Positions 27,308 to 37,147 of a stretch of 64,000 nt of DNA are shown here, in pieces; the stretch's first letter is position 1; every line of letters begins with the position of its first letter. The position numbers and the translations under genes are program-made. The stretch is from Elioraea thermophila (ex Habib et al. 2022) (GTDB taxonomy: Bacteria > Pseudomonadota > Alphaproteobacteria > Acetobacterales > Acetobacteraceae): assembly GCF_003336755.1 (NCBI RefSeq), contig NZ_KZ851831.1, positions 62,001 through 126,000 of the forward strand, in the 5' to 3' direction. The notes beneath the pieces were generated by a model. The model was not told the origin of the DNA. It saw nothing but the letters and a program-made list of their open reading frames with translations, and searched no databases.

Positions 27308-27312
27308 CCTCC
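27308..27312 (-). promoter_or_regulatory. Shine-Dalgarno site for the ATC start of infC
   Basis: On the minus strand GGAGG is followed by an 8-base T-rich spacer (ttttcgcc) and the ATC codon. This is the strongest SD in the thrS-infC gap, and no ATG, GTG or TTG in frame has comparable spacing. Confidence 0.75.
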
Positions 27313-27344
27313 GTGCTGGTTGCGACGTGGCAAGAATGGGGCGA

Positions 27345-29309
27345 TCAGGCCGCGGCTTCAACGGGTTCCGCGGCCCTCGCGCGCAGGTCGGGCGGGGTCG
27401 CTTCGGCGGCCAGCCGGGCGACGGCCTCATCGAGCGGCAGGATGGTCTGCGTCTCGCCGCCGAGGCGGCGCAACGCCACCGTGCGCGTCTCCGCCTCCTT
27501 CCGTCCGATGACCGCGATCACCGGCACATGGGCCAAGCTCGCCTCACGAATCTTGGCCTGGATCTTGGCATTCGAGAGGTCGGCCTCGACCGCGAGCCCG
27601 GCTGAGGCGAAGGCACGGGCGACGGCGCGGGCGTAGTCGTCCGCATCCGAGACGATGGTGGCGACCACGACCTGGGTGGGCGCGAGCCAGAGCGGGAAGC
27701 GGCCCGCGTACTGCTCGATCAGGATGCCCAGGAAGCGCTCGAAGGAGCCGAGAATCGCGCGGTGCAGCATCACCGGGCGGCGGCGCGCCCCGTCCGCCGC
27801 GACGTAGACGGCATCCAGCCGCTCGGGCAGCACGAAATCGACCTGCAGCGTGCCGCACTGCCAGTCGCGCCCGATCGCGTCGCGCAACACGAATTCGAGC
27901 TTCGGCCCGTAGAAGGCGCCCTCGCCCGGATTGAGCGTATAGGCCACCCCGGCCTTGGCGCAGGCCTCCTTCAGCGCGCCTTCCGCCTGGTCCCACACCG
28001 CGTCGGACCCGGCGCGCTTGGCCGGGCGGTCGGAGAACTTCACCGAGAACGTCTCGAAGCCGAAATCGCGATAGACCGACGAGAGGAGTTCGACGAAGCG
28101 CACCGTCTCGTCGGCGATCTGCTCCTCGGTGCAGAAGATATGCGCGTCATCCTGGGTGAAGGCACGCACGCGCATGATGCCGTGCAACGCACCCGACGGT
28201 TCGTAGCGGTGGCAGGAGCCGAACTCCGCCATGCGCAACGGCAGGTCGCGATACGAGCGCACCGTGGTGTTGAAGATCTGCACGTGGCAGGGGCAGTTCA
28301 TCGGCTTCAGCGCCAGGATGCGGTTCTTCTCCGCCTCGTCCTCGACGCTGGCGAGGAACATGTTCTCGCGGAACTTCTCCCAGTGCCCCGAGGCCTCCCA
28401 CAGCCTGCGATCGACGAGCTGCGGTGTGCGCACCTCCACGTAGCCCGCGGCCTCGAGGCGGCGCCGCATGTAGGCCTCGACCGTGCGATAGAGACGCCAG
28501 CCCTTCGGGTGCCAGAAGACGGAGCCGACGGCCTCCTCCTGCAGGTGGAAGAGGCCCATCTCGCGGCCGATGCGGCGATGGTCGCGCCGTTCGGCCTCCT
28601 CGAGGCGATGCAAGTATGCCTCGAGCTCCTTGCGGTCGCGCCAGGCGGTGCCGTAGATGCGCGACAGCATCGCGTTGCGGTGATCGCCGCGCCAATAGGC
28701 GCCCGCCACCTTCATCAGCTTGAAGGCGTCGCCGATCGCGGCGGTGGAGGGGCCGTGCGGGCCGCGGCAGAGATCGACCCACTCGCCCTGGCGGTAGAGC
28801 GTGATCGTCTCGCCCTGCGGCAAATCCTGAATCAGTTCGACCTTGTATTTTTCCCCCTTCGATTCGAAGAGGGCGATCGCGTCGTGGCGCGTGGTGACGA
28901 TGCGCTCGAAGGGTGCGCCGCGGGCGATGATCTCGCGCATCTTCGCCTCGATCGCCGGGAAGTCCTCCGGCGTGAACGGGCGTTCGTAGGCGAAGTCATA
29001 GTAGAAGCCGTTCTCGATCGGCGGCCCGATGGTCACCTGCGCGCCGGGAAAGAGCGCCTGCACGGCCTCGGCCAGCACGTGCGCGCAGTCGTGGCGGATG
29101 AGCTCGAGCGCCTCCGGGTCCTTGCGCGTGATGATGCGCACCCGCGCGTCCTTCGTGATCGGGCGCGAGAGGTCCCAGAGCTCTCCGTCGACCTCGATCG
29201 CGAGCGCGGCCTTGGCGAGGCCCGGCCCGACGGCGGCGGCGATCTCGGCACCCGTCACCGCGCCGTCGAAACGACGCTCGGATCCGTCGGGCAGGGTGAT
29301 GGCGGGCAT
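27345..29309 (-). CDS. thrS: Threonyl-tRNA synthetase
   Basis: A 654-residue class II synthetase that charges tRNA-Thr. An N-terminal TGS domain (residues 1-65) precedes the editing domain (70-220), which has [11 protein letters not shown], the H-x3-H zinc-like motif, and YCRGPH-like [10 protein letters not shown]. The catalytic domain has motif 2 around [15 protein letters not shown] and motif 3 near [15 protein letters not shown]. The zinc Cys lies in [10 protein letters not shown]. The anticodon-binding domain is C-terminal (about 540-640). It lies upstream of infC in the usual order; rpmI and rplT, which commonly follow, are not next to it. Confidence 0.98.
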   Translation of the reverse strand: MPAITLPDGSERRFDGAVTGAEIAAAVGPGLAKAALAIEVDGELWDLSRPITKDARVRIITRKDPEALELIRHDCAHVLAEAVQALFPGAQVTIGPPIENGFYYDFAYERPFTPEDFPAIEAKMREIIARGAPFERIVTTRHDAIALFESKGEKYKVELIQDLPQGETITLYRQGEWVDLCRGPHGPSTAAIGDAFKLMKVAGAYWRGDHRNAMLSRIYGTAWRDRKELEAYLHRLEEAERRDHRRIGREMGLFHLQEEAVGSVFWHPKGWRLYRTVEAYMRRRLEAAGYVEVRTPQLVDRRLWEASGHWEKFRENMFLASVEDEAEKNRILALKPMNCPCHVQIFNTTVRSYRDLPLRMAEFGSCHRYEPSGALHGIMRVRAFTQDDAHIFCTEEQIADETVRFVELLSSVYRDFGFETFSVKFSDRPAKRAGSDAVWDQAEGALKEACAKAGVAYTLNPGEGAFYGPKLEFVLRDAIGRDWQCGTLQVDFVLPERLDAVYVAADGARRRPVMLHRAILGSFERFLGILIEQYAGRFPLWLAPTQVVVATIVSDADDYARAVARAFASAGLAVEADLSNAKIQAKIREASLAHVPVIAVIGRKEAETRTVALRRLGGETQTILPLDEAVARLAAEATPPDLRARAAEPVEAAA

Positions 29310-29339
29310 GGGCGCGCTCGCTTCCTCGCTGGCGGCGGT

Positions 29340-30287
29340 CTATGGGGACGGGGCGGAGACGGCGTCAAGGCCGGCAAGCGCGGCGAGCACGGTCTGAGGC
29401 TGGAGATCGCGCAGGTCAGCCGCGCGCAGGATGCGCAAGCATTGGCCACGCGGGGCGCAGAGCGCGGGGTCGGAGGCGGCGGAGAACAGCACGACGGCGG
29501 GGCGGCCGAGAGCGGCGATCAGGTGCATCGGGCCGGTGTCGTTGCCCACCGCGAACAGGGCGCGCCGGGCAAGCGCGGCGAGCTCGACGAGCGTGGTGCG
29601 GCCGGTAAGGTCGAGGGCCGCGGGGCACGTCTGGCGGATGGCGGCGGCGAGCGGCGCTTCGGCCGCGGTGCCGACGATGACGGGGGTCGCGCCCTGCGCG
29701 GCGATTGTCGCGGCGAGCGCGGCGTAGTGTTCCGCCGGCCAGCGCTTCTCGGGGCGCTGCGGCGAGGCGCCGGGCACGAGCAGGGCGAAGCGGGCGGGGA
29801 GGCTGAAGCGAGCGAGGTCGGCATCCAGCCAGGCGAGGTCGGGCGGGGGGAAGGTGGTGATGCCGGCGGCGGCGAGCTGGTCGCGCTGGCGCTCCAGCGT
29901 GTGCATGCGGTCGCGGTCGGGGTTGGCGTGCGGGTGCGAGCATCCGCGCGCGATGCCGGACCATTCGGGCCGCGCGCCGAAGAGACGCATGAGGTGGAAC
30001 AGGCGCGAGGAGCGGGCGGAGGTCTGCAGGTCGTAGACGCGGGCGTAGCCCTCGCGCGCCAGGCTGCGCGCGAGGCGCAAGCTGGCGGGGAGGTTCCAGG
30101 CCGGGGCGCGGGGGTCTTCCAGCACGCGGTCGAACCACGGCGCGCGGCGCATCAGGGCCGCGAAGGGCGGCGTGGTGAGGAGGTCGATGCGGGCACCCGG
30201 GTGGTGGGCGCGGATGGCGGCGAAGGGCCCGAAGGCCTGGATGAGGTCGCCGAGCGCGCCGTGCTTGATGACGAGGATGGGGCTCAC
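29340..30287 (-). CDS. Glycosyltransferase family 9 (heptosyltransferase-like)
   Basis: A 315-residue GT-B enzyme of the ADP-heptose:LPS heptosyltransferase family that builds the lipopolysaccharide inner core at the cytosolic face of the membrane. ILVIKHGALGDLIQAFGPF is the N-terminal acceptor loop (K-x-x-x-G-D). LVPGASPQRPEKRWPAEHYA and GNDTGPMHLIAALGRPAVVLF are the donor-site motifs, with the conserved D-T-G-P-M-H. It overlaps the upstream KAP NTPase gene by 4 bases (ATGA), which couples their translation. Confidence 0.92.
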   Translation of the reverse strand: MSPILVIKHGALGDLIQAFGPFAAIRAHHPGARIDLLTTPPFAALMRRAPWFDRVLEDPRAPAWNLPASLRLARSLAREGYARVYDLQTSARSSRLFHLMRLFGARPEWSGIARGCSHPHANPDRDRMHTLERQRDQLAAAGITTFPPPDLAWLDADLARFSLPARFALLVPGASPQRPEKRWPAEHYAALAATIAAQGATPVIVGTAAEAPLAAAIRQTCPAALDLTGRTTLVELAALARRALFAVGNDTGPMHLIAALGRPAVVLFSAASDPALCAPRGQCLRILRAADLRDLQPQTVLAALAGLDAVSAPSP

Positions 30288-33082
30288 GCCCCGGGGCTAT
30301 CGGGGCGGCTCTCTTCGGGCAAGGGGGTGGGGTCGAACTCGGGCGGGTGGAAGGAGAGGCGGCGGGCTTCGTCGAGGTGTGCCGCGATGTCGCCGACGGT
30401 CAACGCCCCGCCGAGGCTGTCGTCGCTCCAGAAGTCGCGGGCGCGACGGAGGGCGGTGCGGAGGGGCACCCAACCGTCGCGTTCCAAGCCGAGATCCTGC
30501 ATGACGATCGTGTTGGCGAAAATGTCGTCTTGATGCGTCTTGGACAGCGCCTCTCGCCAGTGGCCGCGTAACCTTGCGTCGAAGCCGTTCTCAACCGCCA
30601 GGGCGAACGCGAATGCGGGGAACTGCGACGCCTTTCCCGTCTCGCCGAGCCAGCGGCGAAGGTCTTCGCCGTCGCGGGCAGAGCGCGCGAGGCGGTAGAG
30701 GTTGACGAAGCGCTTGATGGCGCGCGGGGTGGAGCCGGCGATGGGAAAGAGAGCCTCGAGCACGCGCGCCTCAGCCTCCGTGAGTTCGACGCGGCGGATG
30801 ATCGCGGCGCGGGTCTCGCGCGGCGTCTCGTCACCGGGCTGTGGGAGCTCGTCCGGATCGATCGCGGGTTCCGCGTCGACCGTGCCGTCCGCACGTAGGA
30901 CCCTGGCGCTGGCGCTCGCCGAGAAGTGGAGTGTCGCGTGGGCCGCCAACTTCACCACGCGCGGTATCCTCACCAGCCGTTCGGCAAACGCGGCGTAACG
31001 ACCGTCGCCCGGCGCAAGGCGCTGCAGCCAGAACGGCACCTGGAAGATCTTCTCGAGATACTCGCCGGGCCCCGCCCCGCTCTCGTCGAATTGCTCCCGA
31101 TACTGCGCCTTCAGCGCACGCGCGAGCCAGCGCGCATCGACCGCGACGACGACCACGAACAGGCGGAACTGGAGAAGAAGCGCGATCGCCTCCAGCACGC
31201 GCACCACCTGCTCGTCGCGCAGCCGATCGAGATCGTCGATGAACAGCACGATGCGTTCGATCGTCGGCAGGGCGGGATCGGTCGGTGCGTTCGGGTCGGC
31301 TTGGCGGCGCATCAGATCGTCGAGCCGCTCGAAGCTGCGGCGCAGCCGGCCGATCAGCCCGATCTCGCGCTCGTAGGCCTTGAGTTCGTCACTCTCGTTG
31401 AGGAAGAAGCGCAGCAGAGCCGCGGGCGTGGCGGCGGCGCGGTCGAGGCTGGCGATTTCGGCCTCGGCCGCGCGCAGGTCGGCCTCGCGGGCGGCGAGCC
31501 GTGCCTCGAGCGCCTCGCGTTCGGCGGCGAGCCGCTCGCGTTCCGCGCGGAGGTCGGCCTCGGCCTTGGCGTCCGCCTCCACGGCGTCGAGCAAAGGTTG
31601 GAGAGTCGACGCCGCACGCTGGGCGTGCCAGGCGAGCGGGGCGAGAGCGGAGAGCAGCGCCGCAACGGTGGCTGCGGCTTCCGGCATCAGTCGCGGCAAC
31701 AGCGTCGCAGTGGCGGCGAACAGGGCGACCGCAGCGAACAGGGGCCAGGCGAGACGGTGGCGGAAGGCGCGAAGGAGGCGGCGGGAGAGGGCGAAGCTTC
31801 GTTCGCCCGCCGCACGGATCCGCGCCACCTCCTCCGCGAGGGCATCGGCCGCCTTCGCCTCGTCCACACCAATCAGGCCGAGCGCGCGCAGGCTGGCGAC
31901 GATCTCCCGGCCGCGCGTCTCGAGAACGGCCCTCGCGCGGGCAGTCGGATCGCGCTGCCGCTCGATCGTCCCCTCGAGTGCCCGGATCCGCCCCGCGAGC
32001 GCGTCGCGCGCGGCGCGGATGGCTTCCGCATCCTGCTTCGCCGCGGCGAGGCGCCGCTCCGCCTGCTCCCGCCGACCGGTGATGTCGGCCAGCAGCGCAT
32101 CGGCCTTGCCGGCCCGCCCGCCATCGAAGCGCGCGATGGCATCCCGAAGCTGGGAGAAGATCTCGACCGCGAGCGAAGCCCAGAGATTGGCATCCGCGAA
32201 GGACCAGGCGTTGAAGCGCACGCGCACGACGCGGGTGACGAACGGCGTGTTCGGATCGTTCCGCCAACGGGCCTCGATCGCCGCGATCTCCTCCTCCATC
32301 AGCCGCATGAAGGTGGACTTGCCCGCGCCCCAGTCGCCGAAGATGCCGATGGCGAGCGGGGGCTCGTTCGCCCTCAGGCAGGCGAGTTCGGCGAGGCGGC
32401 GGGCGTCGGCGCGGCGGCCCAGGGCGTCGTCGCCGACGGGCTGGTCGGCGACGAAGGCCGCGGTGCCGAGCCGCAGCGTGCCGAGGAGGTCGCGCCACGC
32501 TTCGACCTCGTTCGCGATGGTGGAATCGGCTTCGAGTGCCGCGAGCAACTCCGCGCGCAGGTCCTCGGGATCGAGGGCGAGGAGCCGCTGCCAGACCCTT
32601 CCCAGCGCGGCGGACAGGGTCGGAGCGTCCGGCGGGGCGAGGAGAGCGGCAATCAGGTGCCGCGCGCTGATGCGCTCGCCGCCGCCGGTGGTGGCGCGGC
32701 AGAGGCGGAGCGCGGCGTCGAGGGCGCGCTGCGCGTGGTCGGAGAGCGGAAGAGCAGCATCGGCATCGCCGTCGTCCGGCGCGGCGACGGCCTGCACGGC
32801 GTTGGCGCCGACCCGCCGCTCGATCGCCTCGACGAGGCGTCCGGCCGACAGGGTTCCACCGCGCTCGCGAAGTCCGACGCGCAAGGCGCCGCCGATGAGA
32901 TGCCTCAGGCCGAGCGTCGGAACGGGCCCGTCGGCCTTGCGTGTGGCGGGGTCGAACGCCATGGCGGCGGCACGTTCGAGCGCGGTGCGGGCGGAGAACG
33001 ACCATTCGGCGCCGGTCAGCGCCTCGCCCACCGTGCGGGGCGGCCACGTGCCGTTGCCTCGCCCCGCCGCGCCCACCGCCAT
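30284..33082 (-). CDS. KAP-family P-loop NTPase with N-terminal ClpA/B-like double repeat and two membrane helices
   Basis: A 932-residue protein. Residues 27-70 (FSARTALERAAAMA, then LGLRHLIGGAL) and 112-160 (LPLSDHAQRALDAALRLCRA, then ISARHLIAALL) repeat the Clp N-domain pattern. A KAP domain follows: Walker A GDWGAGKS at 249-256, then FNAWSFADANLWASL, the KAP-specific segment. A coiled coil (about 325-375) leads to two membrane helices (about 445-465 and 470-488) and a second coiled coil (500-550). Walker B is IVLFIDDLDR at 611-620, and VVVAVDARWLARAL is the sensor region. KAP NTPases often act in membrane-linked stress or phage-defence roles. It lies between an unknown gene (63-base gap) and the GT9 gene (4-base overlap). 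Confidence 0.85.
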   Translation of the reverse strand: MAVGAAGRGNGTWPPRTVGEALTGAEWSFSARTALERAAAMAFDPATRKADGPVPTLGLRHLIGGALRVGLRERGGTLSAGRLVEAIERRVGANAVQAVAAPDDGDADAALPLSDHAQRALDAALRLCRATTGGGERISARHLIAALLAPPDAPTLSAALGRVWQRLLALDPEDLRAELLAALEADSTIANEVEAWRDLLGTLRLGTAAFVADQPVGDDALGRRADARRLAELACLRANEPPLAIGIFGDWGAGKSTFMRLMEEEIAAIEARWRNDPNTPFVTRVVRVRFNAWSFADANLWASLAVEIFSQLRDAIARFDGGRAGKADALLADITGRREQAERRLAAAKQDAEAIRAARDALAGRIRALEGTIERQRDPTARARAVLETRGREIVASLRALGLIGVDEAKAADALAEEVARIRAAGERSFALSRRLLRAFRHRLAWPLFAAVALFAATATLLPRLMPEAAATVAALLSALAPLAWHAQRAASTLQPLLDAVEADAKAEADLRAERERLAAEREALEARLAAREADLRAAEAEIASLDRAAATPAALLRFFLNESDELKAYEREIGLIGRLRRSFERLDDLMRRQADPNAPTDPALPTIERIVLFIDDLDRLRDEQVVRVLEAIALLLQFRLFVVVVAVDARWLARALKAQYREQFDESGAGPGEYLEKIFQVPFWLQRLAPGDGRYAAFAERLVRIPRVVKLAAHATLHFSASASARVLRADGTVDAEPAIDPDELPQPGDETPRETRAAIIRRVELTEAEARVLEALFPIAGSTPRAIKRFVNLYRLARSARDGEDLRRWLGETGKASQFPAFAFALAVENGFDARLRGHWREALSKTHQDDIFANTIVMQDLGLERDGWVPLRTALRRARDFWSDDSLGGALTVGDIAAHLDEARRLSFHPPEFDPTPLPEESRPDSPGA

Positions 33083-33145
33083 CCCGGAAGGCTAACGAAC
33101 CGGGCTCGGAAAGGCCAGGGCGGGCCCGGCCCCGCTTCGAACCCG

Positions 33146-34354
33146 TCAGACCCGGCTCTCCACCGCGGGCAAGAGGGGCGCGTCCTTCGCCTTCGGATGC
33201 GAAGGGTTGCGGAAGCGAAGCTCTCCCGCCTTCGCCGCCAAGGGCTCGCCCTGGCCCAGGAGTTCGAAGCGCGAGGCGCAGGAGACGGCGATCACCGCCC
33301 GCGCCTCGGGTGCGGTGAGGAAGTTGCGCGCCGCGGCCTCGAGCTCGAGACGCTCGCGCAACGCGCGCCACTCCTGCGGCTCGGTGTCCTCGATGAACAC
33401 GGCGAGGATCCCCGGCCGCGTGCCGGAGAGCCGGCCGGGAAGTTCGGCGAGCCGCCGCTGCAGCACGGCGGCGATCTCATTCGGGCGCGAGGCGCGGGCG
33501 GCGACCACGAACAGCGAGCCCTCGCCGGCGGCCACCGCGAAGTGGGTTTCCTCGCCGAACTGGGCTTTCAGCCGCTCGAGCAGCGCGCGGTGCCCGGCCT
33601 CGGCCTGGGCGACGAGCAGGGGGTCGAGGCGGAGCACGGCGGTTTCGCTGTGGTCGGTCTTGCGCTCCTCGGCCAGCAGGGCGCCGATGCGCGCCTGCAC
33701 GGCGGCGAGGTTGCGCGCCGCGTCGAGACCCTCGGGCAGCGTGACCTTCAGCAGGTAGCGACCCGGGTGGCCGGCAAGCCAAGCCTGCAGGTCCGGGTTG
33801 ATGCGATCGACCAGGGCGAACCAATCCGACCGGTGCACCCAGCGCCCCTCGTCGGCCGAGAACACGGCGCACACCACCTCGGCCTCGCGGCCCTCACGCG
33901 CGAGCAGGAGGTCGAACGACGCCCCGTCCTCGAAGCCGGCGAAGCGGACCTCGAAGCCGGCGAGGCGCTGGCGGGCAGCGGTGCGCAGCAGGTGGAACAG
34001 GGGCACCAGCGTGCCGTCGCCGGCGAGCGCTGCAGCGAGCCGTTCGTCGAAGCGGGCTTGCCCGGCCGGCGAGAGACGGCGCCGCACGGCGACCGCTTCG
34101 GCAGCGAGGGCAGCGACGGCGCGTTCGGCCGCCGTCGGCGCGGCGGGCTCGCTCGCCGCCAGGCGATCGAGACCGAGTTCGAGGGCGTGGCGTTCGCGCG
34201 CCACGCGGCCCGCGATGCGCTGGGACCTGATCTGGTCGGCGAGCTGCGCCATGCGCCGCCGCCAGGATTCGCGCCCGGCCATGGCGATGAACGCCTCGGC
34301 CGCCCGGCGGACCGCTTCCGGCGACGTCATCCCATGCAGGGGTGCGAGCGACAT
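33146..34354 (-). CDS. Uncharacterised protein with a possible degenerate PD-(D/E)XK-like core
   Basis: A 402-residue soluble protein that I do not recognise. The N-terminal third is helical and Arg/Ala-rich. Around residues 146-185 the pattern ASFDLLLAREG, EAEVVCAVFSADEGRWVHR is similar to the D...E-x-E-C-K / S-x-D-x-G-R strand pair of PD-(D/E)XK-type nucleases, but the usual Lys is Ala163, so any nuclease activity may be lost (inference). The C-terminal part alternates beta-like and helical segments, with FIEDTEPQEWRALRERLE. ATG at 34354 follows an SD (GAGGAG); an upstream start is possible. It is followed by the KAP NTPase on the same strand. Confidence 0.6.
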   Translation of the reverse strand: MSLAPLHGMTSPEAVRRAAEAFIAMAGRESWRRRMAQLADQIRSQRIAGRVARERHALELGLDRLAASEPAAPTAAERAVAALAAEAVAVRRRLSPAGQARFDERLAAALAGDGTLVPLFHLLRTAARQRLAGFEVRFAGFEDGASFDLLLAREGREAEVVCAVFSADEGRWVHRSDWFALVDRINPDLQAWLAGHPGRYLLKVTLPEGLDAARNLAAVQARIGALLAEERKTDHSETAVLRLDPLLVAQAEAGHRALLERLKAQFGEETHFAVAAGEGSLFVVAARASRPNEIAAVLQRRLAELPGRLSGTRPGILAVFIEDTEPQEWRALRERLELEAAARNFLTAPEARAVIAVSCASRFELLGQGEPLAAKAGELRFRNPSHPKAKDAPLLPAVESRV

Positions 34355-34460
34355 GTTGGCGGAACTCCTCGGTGCCGAGTGTCCGGGCGCGCCCCGTTCA
34401 CAGACACTCAAACAGGCGTGACTGCAAATTGCGAGGCGAATTGCAGCGCAGCCGCCTCGC

Positions 34461-35576
34461 TCACGGGCGCGGCAGGATCGCCGCCTCCGGCGCGTCGGGG
34501 GTGAGGGCGCGTTGACGCAGCCAGGCGTCCGCCAACACGCAGGCCATCATCGCCTCCCCCACCGGCACCGCGCGGATGCCGACACAGGGGTCGTGTCGGC
34601 CGCGCGTGATGATCTCCACCTCCTCGCCCTCCGCCGTCACCCCCGGCACGGGGTTGAGGATGGAGGAGGTGGGCTTGACCGCGAAGCGCACCACGATGGG
34701 CTGGCCGGTGGAGATGCCGCCCAGGATGCCGCCCGCATTGTTGGAGCCGAACACCACCCGGCGCGACCCGTCGGGCGCCTCTTCCATGCGCATCGCGTCC
34801 GCGTTCTCCTCGCCGGAGAGGGCGGCGGCGGCGAAGCCCGCGCCGATTTCCACCCCCTTCACCGCGTTGATGCCCATCATCGCCCCGGCGAGATCGGCAT
34901 CGAGCTTGGCGTAGACCGGGTCGCCGAGGCCGGGCGGCACCCCTTCCGCCACCACCTCGACGACGGCACCGACCGAGGAGCCCCGCTTGCGCACCTCGGC
35001 AAGGCGCTCCTCCCATTCGGCGGCCGCCACCGCGTCGGGGCAGAAGAACGGGTTGCGCTCCACCTCCGCCCAGTCCCAGCGCGCGCGGTCGATCGGCCAC
35101 GGCCCGAGCTGCACCAGTGCGCCGCGGATGACGACGCGCTCGCCGAGGATCCTGCGCGCGACGGCGCCGGCGGCGACGCGGACCGCCGTTTCGCGGGCAG
35201 AACTGCGCCCACCGCCGCGCGGGTCGCGGATGCCGTACTTCAGCCAGTAGGTGAGGTCGGCGTGACCGGGGCGGAAACGATCCGCGATCGCATCGTAATC
35301 CTTCGACCGCGCATCGACGTTCTCGATGACGAGCGCGATCGGATGCCCCGTCGTCAGCCCCCGATACGTCCCCGACAGGATCCGCACCCGATCGGGCTCC
35401 TGCCTTTGCGTGACGAATTTGGACTGGCCCGGTCGGCGGCGATCGAGGAAGGGCTGGATGTCGTCCTCGCTGAGCGGCAGGCGCGGCGGCACGCCATCGA
35501 CCACGCAGCCGATCGCCGGCCCGTGGCTTTCGCCGAAGGAGGTGAAGCGGAAGATCCGCCCGAAGGTGTTCGACAC
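34461..35576 (-). CDS. aroC: Chorismate synthase
   Basis: A 371-residue FMN-dependent enzyme that removes the 3-phosphate and a proton from 5-enolpyruvylshikimate 3-phosphate to give chorismate. All three family signatures are visible: [17 protein letters not shown] near the start, [16 protein letters not shown] at about 125-140, and R[15 protein letters not shown] near the end ([17 protein letters not shown]). Its ATG is 10 bases downstream of fabI, so the two probably share a transcript. A 106-base gap with short inverted repeats separates it from the next gene. Confidence 0.98.
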   Translation of the reverse strand: MSNTFGRIFRFTSFGESHGPAIGCVVDGVPPRLPLSEDDIQPFLDRRRPGQSKFVTQRQEPDRVRILSGTYRGLTTGHPIALVIENVDARSKDYDAIADRFRPGHADLTYWLKYGIRDPRGGGRSSARETAVRVAAGAVARRILGERVVIRGALVQLGPWPIDRARWDWAEVERNPFFCPDAVAAAEWEERLAEVRKRGSSVGAVVEVVAEGVPPGLGDPVYAKLDADLAGAMMGINAVKGVEIGAGFAAAALSGEENADAMRMEEAPDGSRRVVFGSNNAGGILGGISTGQPIVVRFAVKPTSSILNPVPGVTAEGEEVEIITRGRHDPCVGIRAVPVGEAMMACVLADAWLRQRALTPDAPEAAILPRP

Positions 35577-35586
35577 CGCGAGAGGG

Positions 35587-36426
35587 TCAGACGGTGCTGA
35601 TGTCCGGCGCGTCGACCGCCTTCATGCCCACCACGTGATAGCCGCAATCCACGTGGTGCACCTCGCCCGTCACCCCCGAGGAAAGGTCGGAGAGGAGATA
35701 CACCCCCGCCCCGCCCACGTCCTCGATGGTGACGTTGCGCCTGAGCGGGCTGTTGTACTGGTTCCATTTCAGGATGTAGCGGAAATCGCCGATCCCCGAC
35801 GCGGCCAGCGTCTTGATCGGCCCCGCGCTGATCGCGTTCACCCGGATCCCCAACGGGCCGAGGTCGGCGGCGAGGTAGCGCACGGAGGCCTCGAGGGCGG
35901 CCTTCGCCACCCCCATGACGTTGTAGTGCGGCGTGACCCGCTCCGCCCCGAGATAGGTGAGGGTGAGGATCGAGGCGCCCGCCCCCATCAACGGCACCGC
36001 GCGCTGGCACACCGCGGTGAACGACCAGCAGGAGATGTCGAGGCTCTTGAGGAAGTTCTCGCGCGTGGTGTCGAGGTAGCGGCCCTTCAGCTGCTCCTTG
36101 TCCGACCAGGCGATGGCGTGGACGAGGAAATCGAGCCTGCCCCAGCGTTCGCGCAACGCCTCGAACACCGCATCGATCGAGGGCTCATCGGTGACGTCGC
36201 AGGGCAGAACGAGGTCGGAACCGACGGACGCCGCGAGCGGCTCGACCCGCTTCTGCAGCGCCTCACCCTGGTAGGTGAAGGCCAAGGTGGCGCCGTGCGC
36301 TGCACAGGCGGCGGCGATACCCCAGGCGATGGAGCGGTCGTTCGCCACACCCATGATCAGGCCGCGCCGGCCGCTCATCAGCCCGCCCGCGCGTACCGCC
36401 CGCTCCACCGTCGCGGCTTCGTCCAT
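35587..36426 (-). CDS. fabI: Enoyl-[acyl-carrier-protein] reductase (NADH)
   Basis: A 279-residue divergent SDR enzyme that completes each fatty-acid elongation cycle. [20 protein letters not shown] is the FabI cofactor motif. [20 protein letters not shown] contains both active-site tyrosines, and the second Tyr pairs with Lys at a 6-residue spacing, the FabI signature. [14 protein letters not shown] is the flexible substrate loop targeted by triclosan in family members. An internal ATG at 36378 ([10 protein letters not shown]) is an alternative start. It is divergent from pdxH across 130 bases that hold both promoters. Confidence 0.96.
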   Translation of the reverse strand: MDEAATVERAVRAGGLMSGRRGLIMGVANDRSIAWGIAAACAAHGATLAFTYQGEALQKRVEPLAASVGSDLVLPCDVTDEPSIDAVFEALRERWGRLDFLVHAIAWSDKEQLKGRYLDTTRENFLKSLDISCWSFTAVCQRAVPLMGAGASILTLTYLGAERVTPHYNVMGVAKAALEASVRYLAADLGPLGIRVNAISAGPIKTLAASGIGDFRYILKWNQYNSPLRRNVTIEDVGGAGVYLLSDLSSGVTGEVHHVDCGYHVVGMKAVDAPDISTV

Positions 36427-36556
36427 GCCCGCCCCGCCCCATCAAACAGGCCGCCTAGGTGGCACGCGACCGCGCGCCGGGGCAAGGGGGCTGGACAGGC
36501 CCGGGAGGCGGGCCCATCACCGGCGAACACGCCAAGAGCTGACGGAGCCGATCCGC

Positions 36557-37147
36557 GTGTCCGACGTCGAAGACCCCTTCGCCCGCTTCGCCGCCTGGCT
36601 GGCGGAGGCCGAGAAGAGCGAACCGAACGACCCCAACGCCTGCTGCCTCGCCACCGCCACCCCCGATGGCCGGCCTTCGGCGCGCATGGTCCTGCTCAAG
36701 GGGGCGGATTCGCGGGGCTTCGTCTTCTACACCAACCTGGAGAGCCGAAAGGGGCGGGAACTGGCCGCCAACCCGCATGCCGCGCTGTGCTTTCACTGGA
36801 AATCCCTGCTCCGTTCCGTCCGCGTCGAAGGCCCCGTCGCGCGCGTCTCCGACGAGGAGGCGGATGCGTACTTCGCCTCCCGCCCGCGGGGCTCGCGCAT
36901 CGGCGCCTGGGCCTCGAAACAATCGCGCCCGCTCGAGGGGCGTTGGGCGCTGGAGAAGGCGGTCGCCGACTGGACCATCAAGTTCGGCGCCGGCGAGATT
37001 CCCCGTCCGCCGCACTGGTCGGGCTTCCGCCTCTCCCCCCGCGTGATCGAATTCTGGCGCGACCGCCCCTTCCGCCTGCACGAGCGGCTCGTCTATCGCC
37101 GCGACTCGGAGGACGAGCCGTGGCGGACCGAACTCCTCTACCCCTGA
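36557..37147 (+). CDS. pdxH: Pyridoxamine 5'-phosphate oxidase
   Basis: A 196-residue FMN enzyme that oxidises pyridoxine or pyridoxamine 5'-phosphate to pyridoxal phosphate. [20 protein letters not shown] and [19 protein letters not shown] are the FMN and substrate motifs. [14 protein letters not shown] is conserved, and the C-terminal [11 protein letters not shown] plus WRTELLYP ends as expected for PdxH. The GTG start gives the usual length; the frame is open further upstream but without family similarity. The following gene starts 28 bases before this stop. Confidence 0.93.
   Translation: MSDVEDPFARFAAWLAEAEKSEPNDPNACCLATATPDGRPSARMVLLKGADSRGFVFYTNLESRKGRELAANPHAALCFHWKSLLRSVRVEGPVARVSDEEADAYFASRPRGSRIGAWASKQSRPLEGRWALEKAVADWTIKFGAGEIPRPPHWSGFRLSPRVIEFWRDRPFRLHERLVYRRDSEDEPWRTELLYP

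Noticed and set aside
34355-34460. Short repeats CTGCAA/TTGCAG (34422-34446) and GGGCGCGCCC near 34385-34395
   Set aside because: These could be promoter or leader elements of the 402-residue gene, but arms of six bases in a short gap are expected by chance often enough.
27762-34504. Long plus-strand frames opposite thrS, GT9, the KAP gene and the 402-residue gene
   Set aside because: All are composition shadows of conserved minus-strand proteins.
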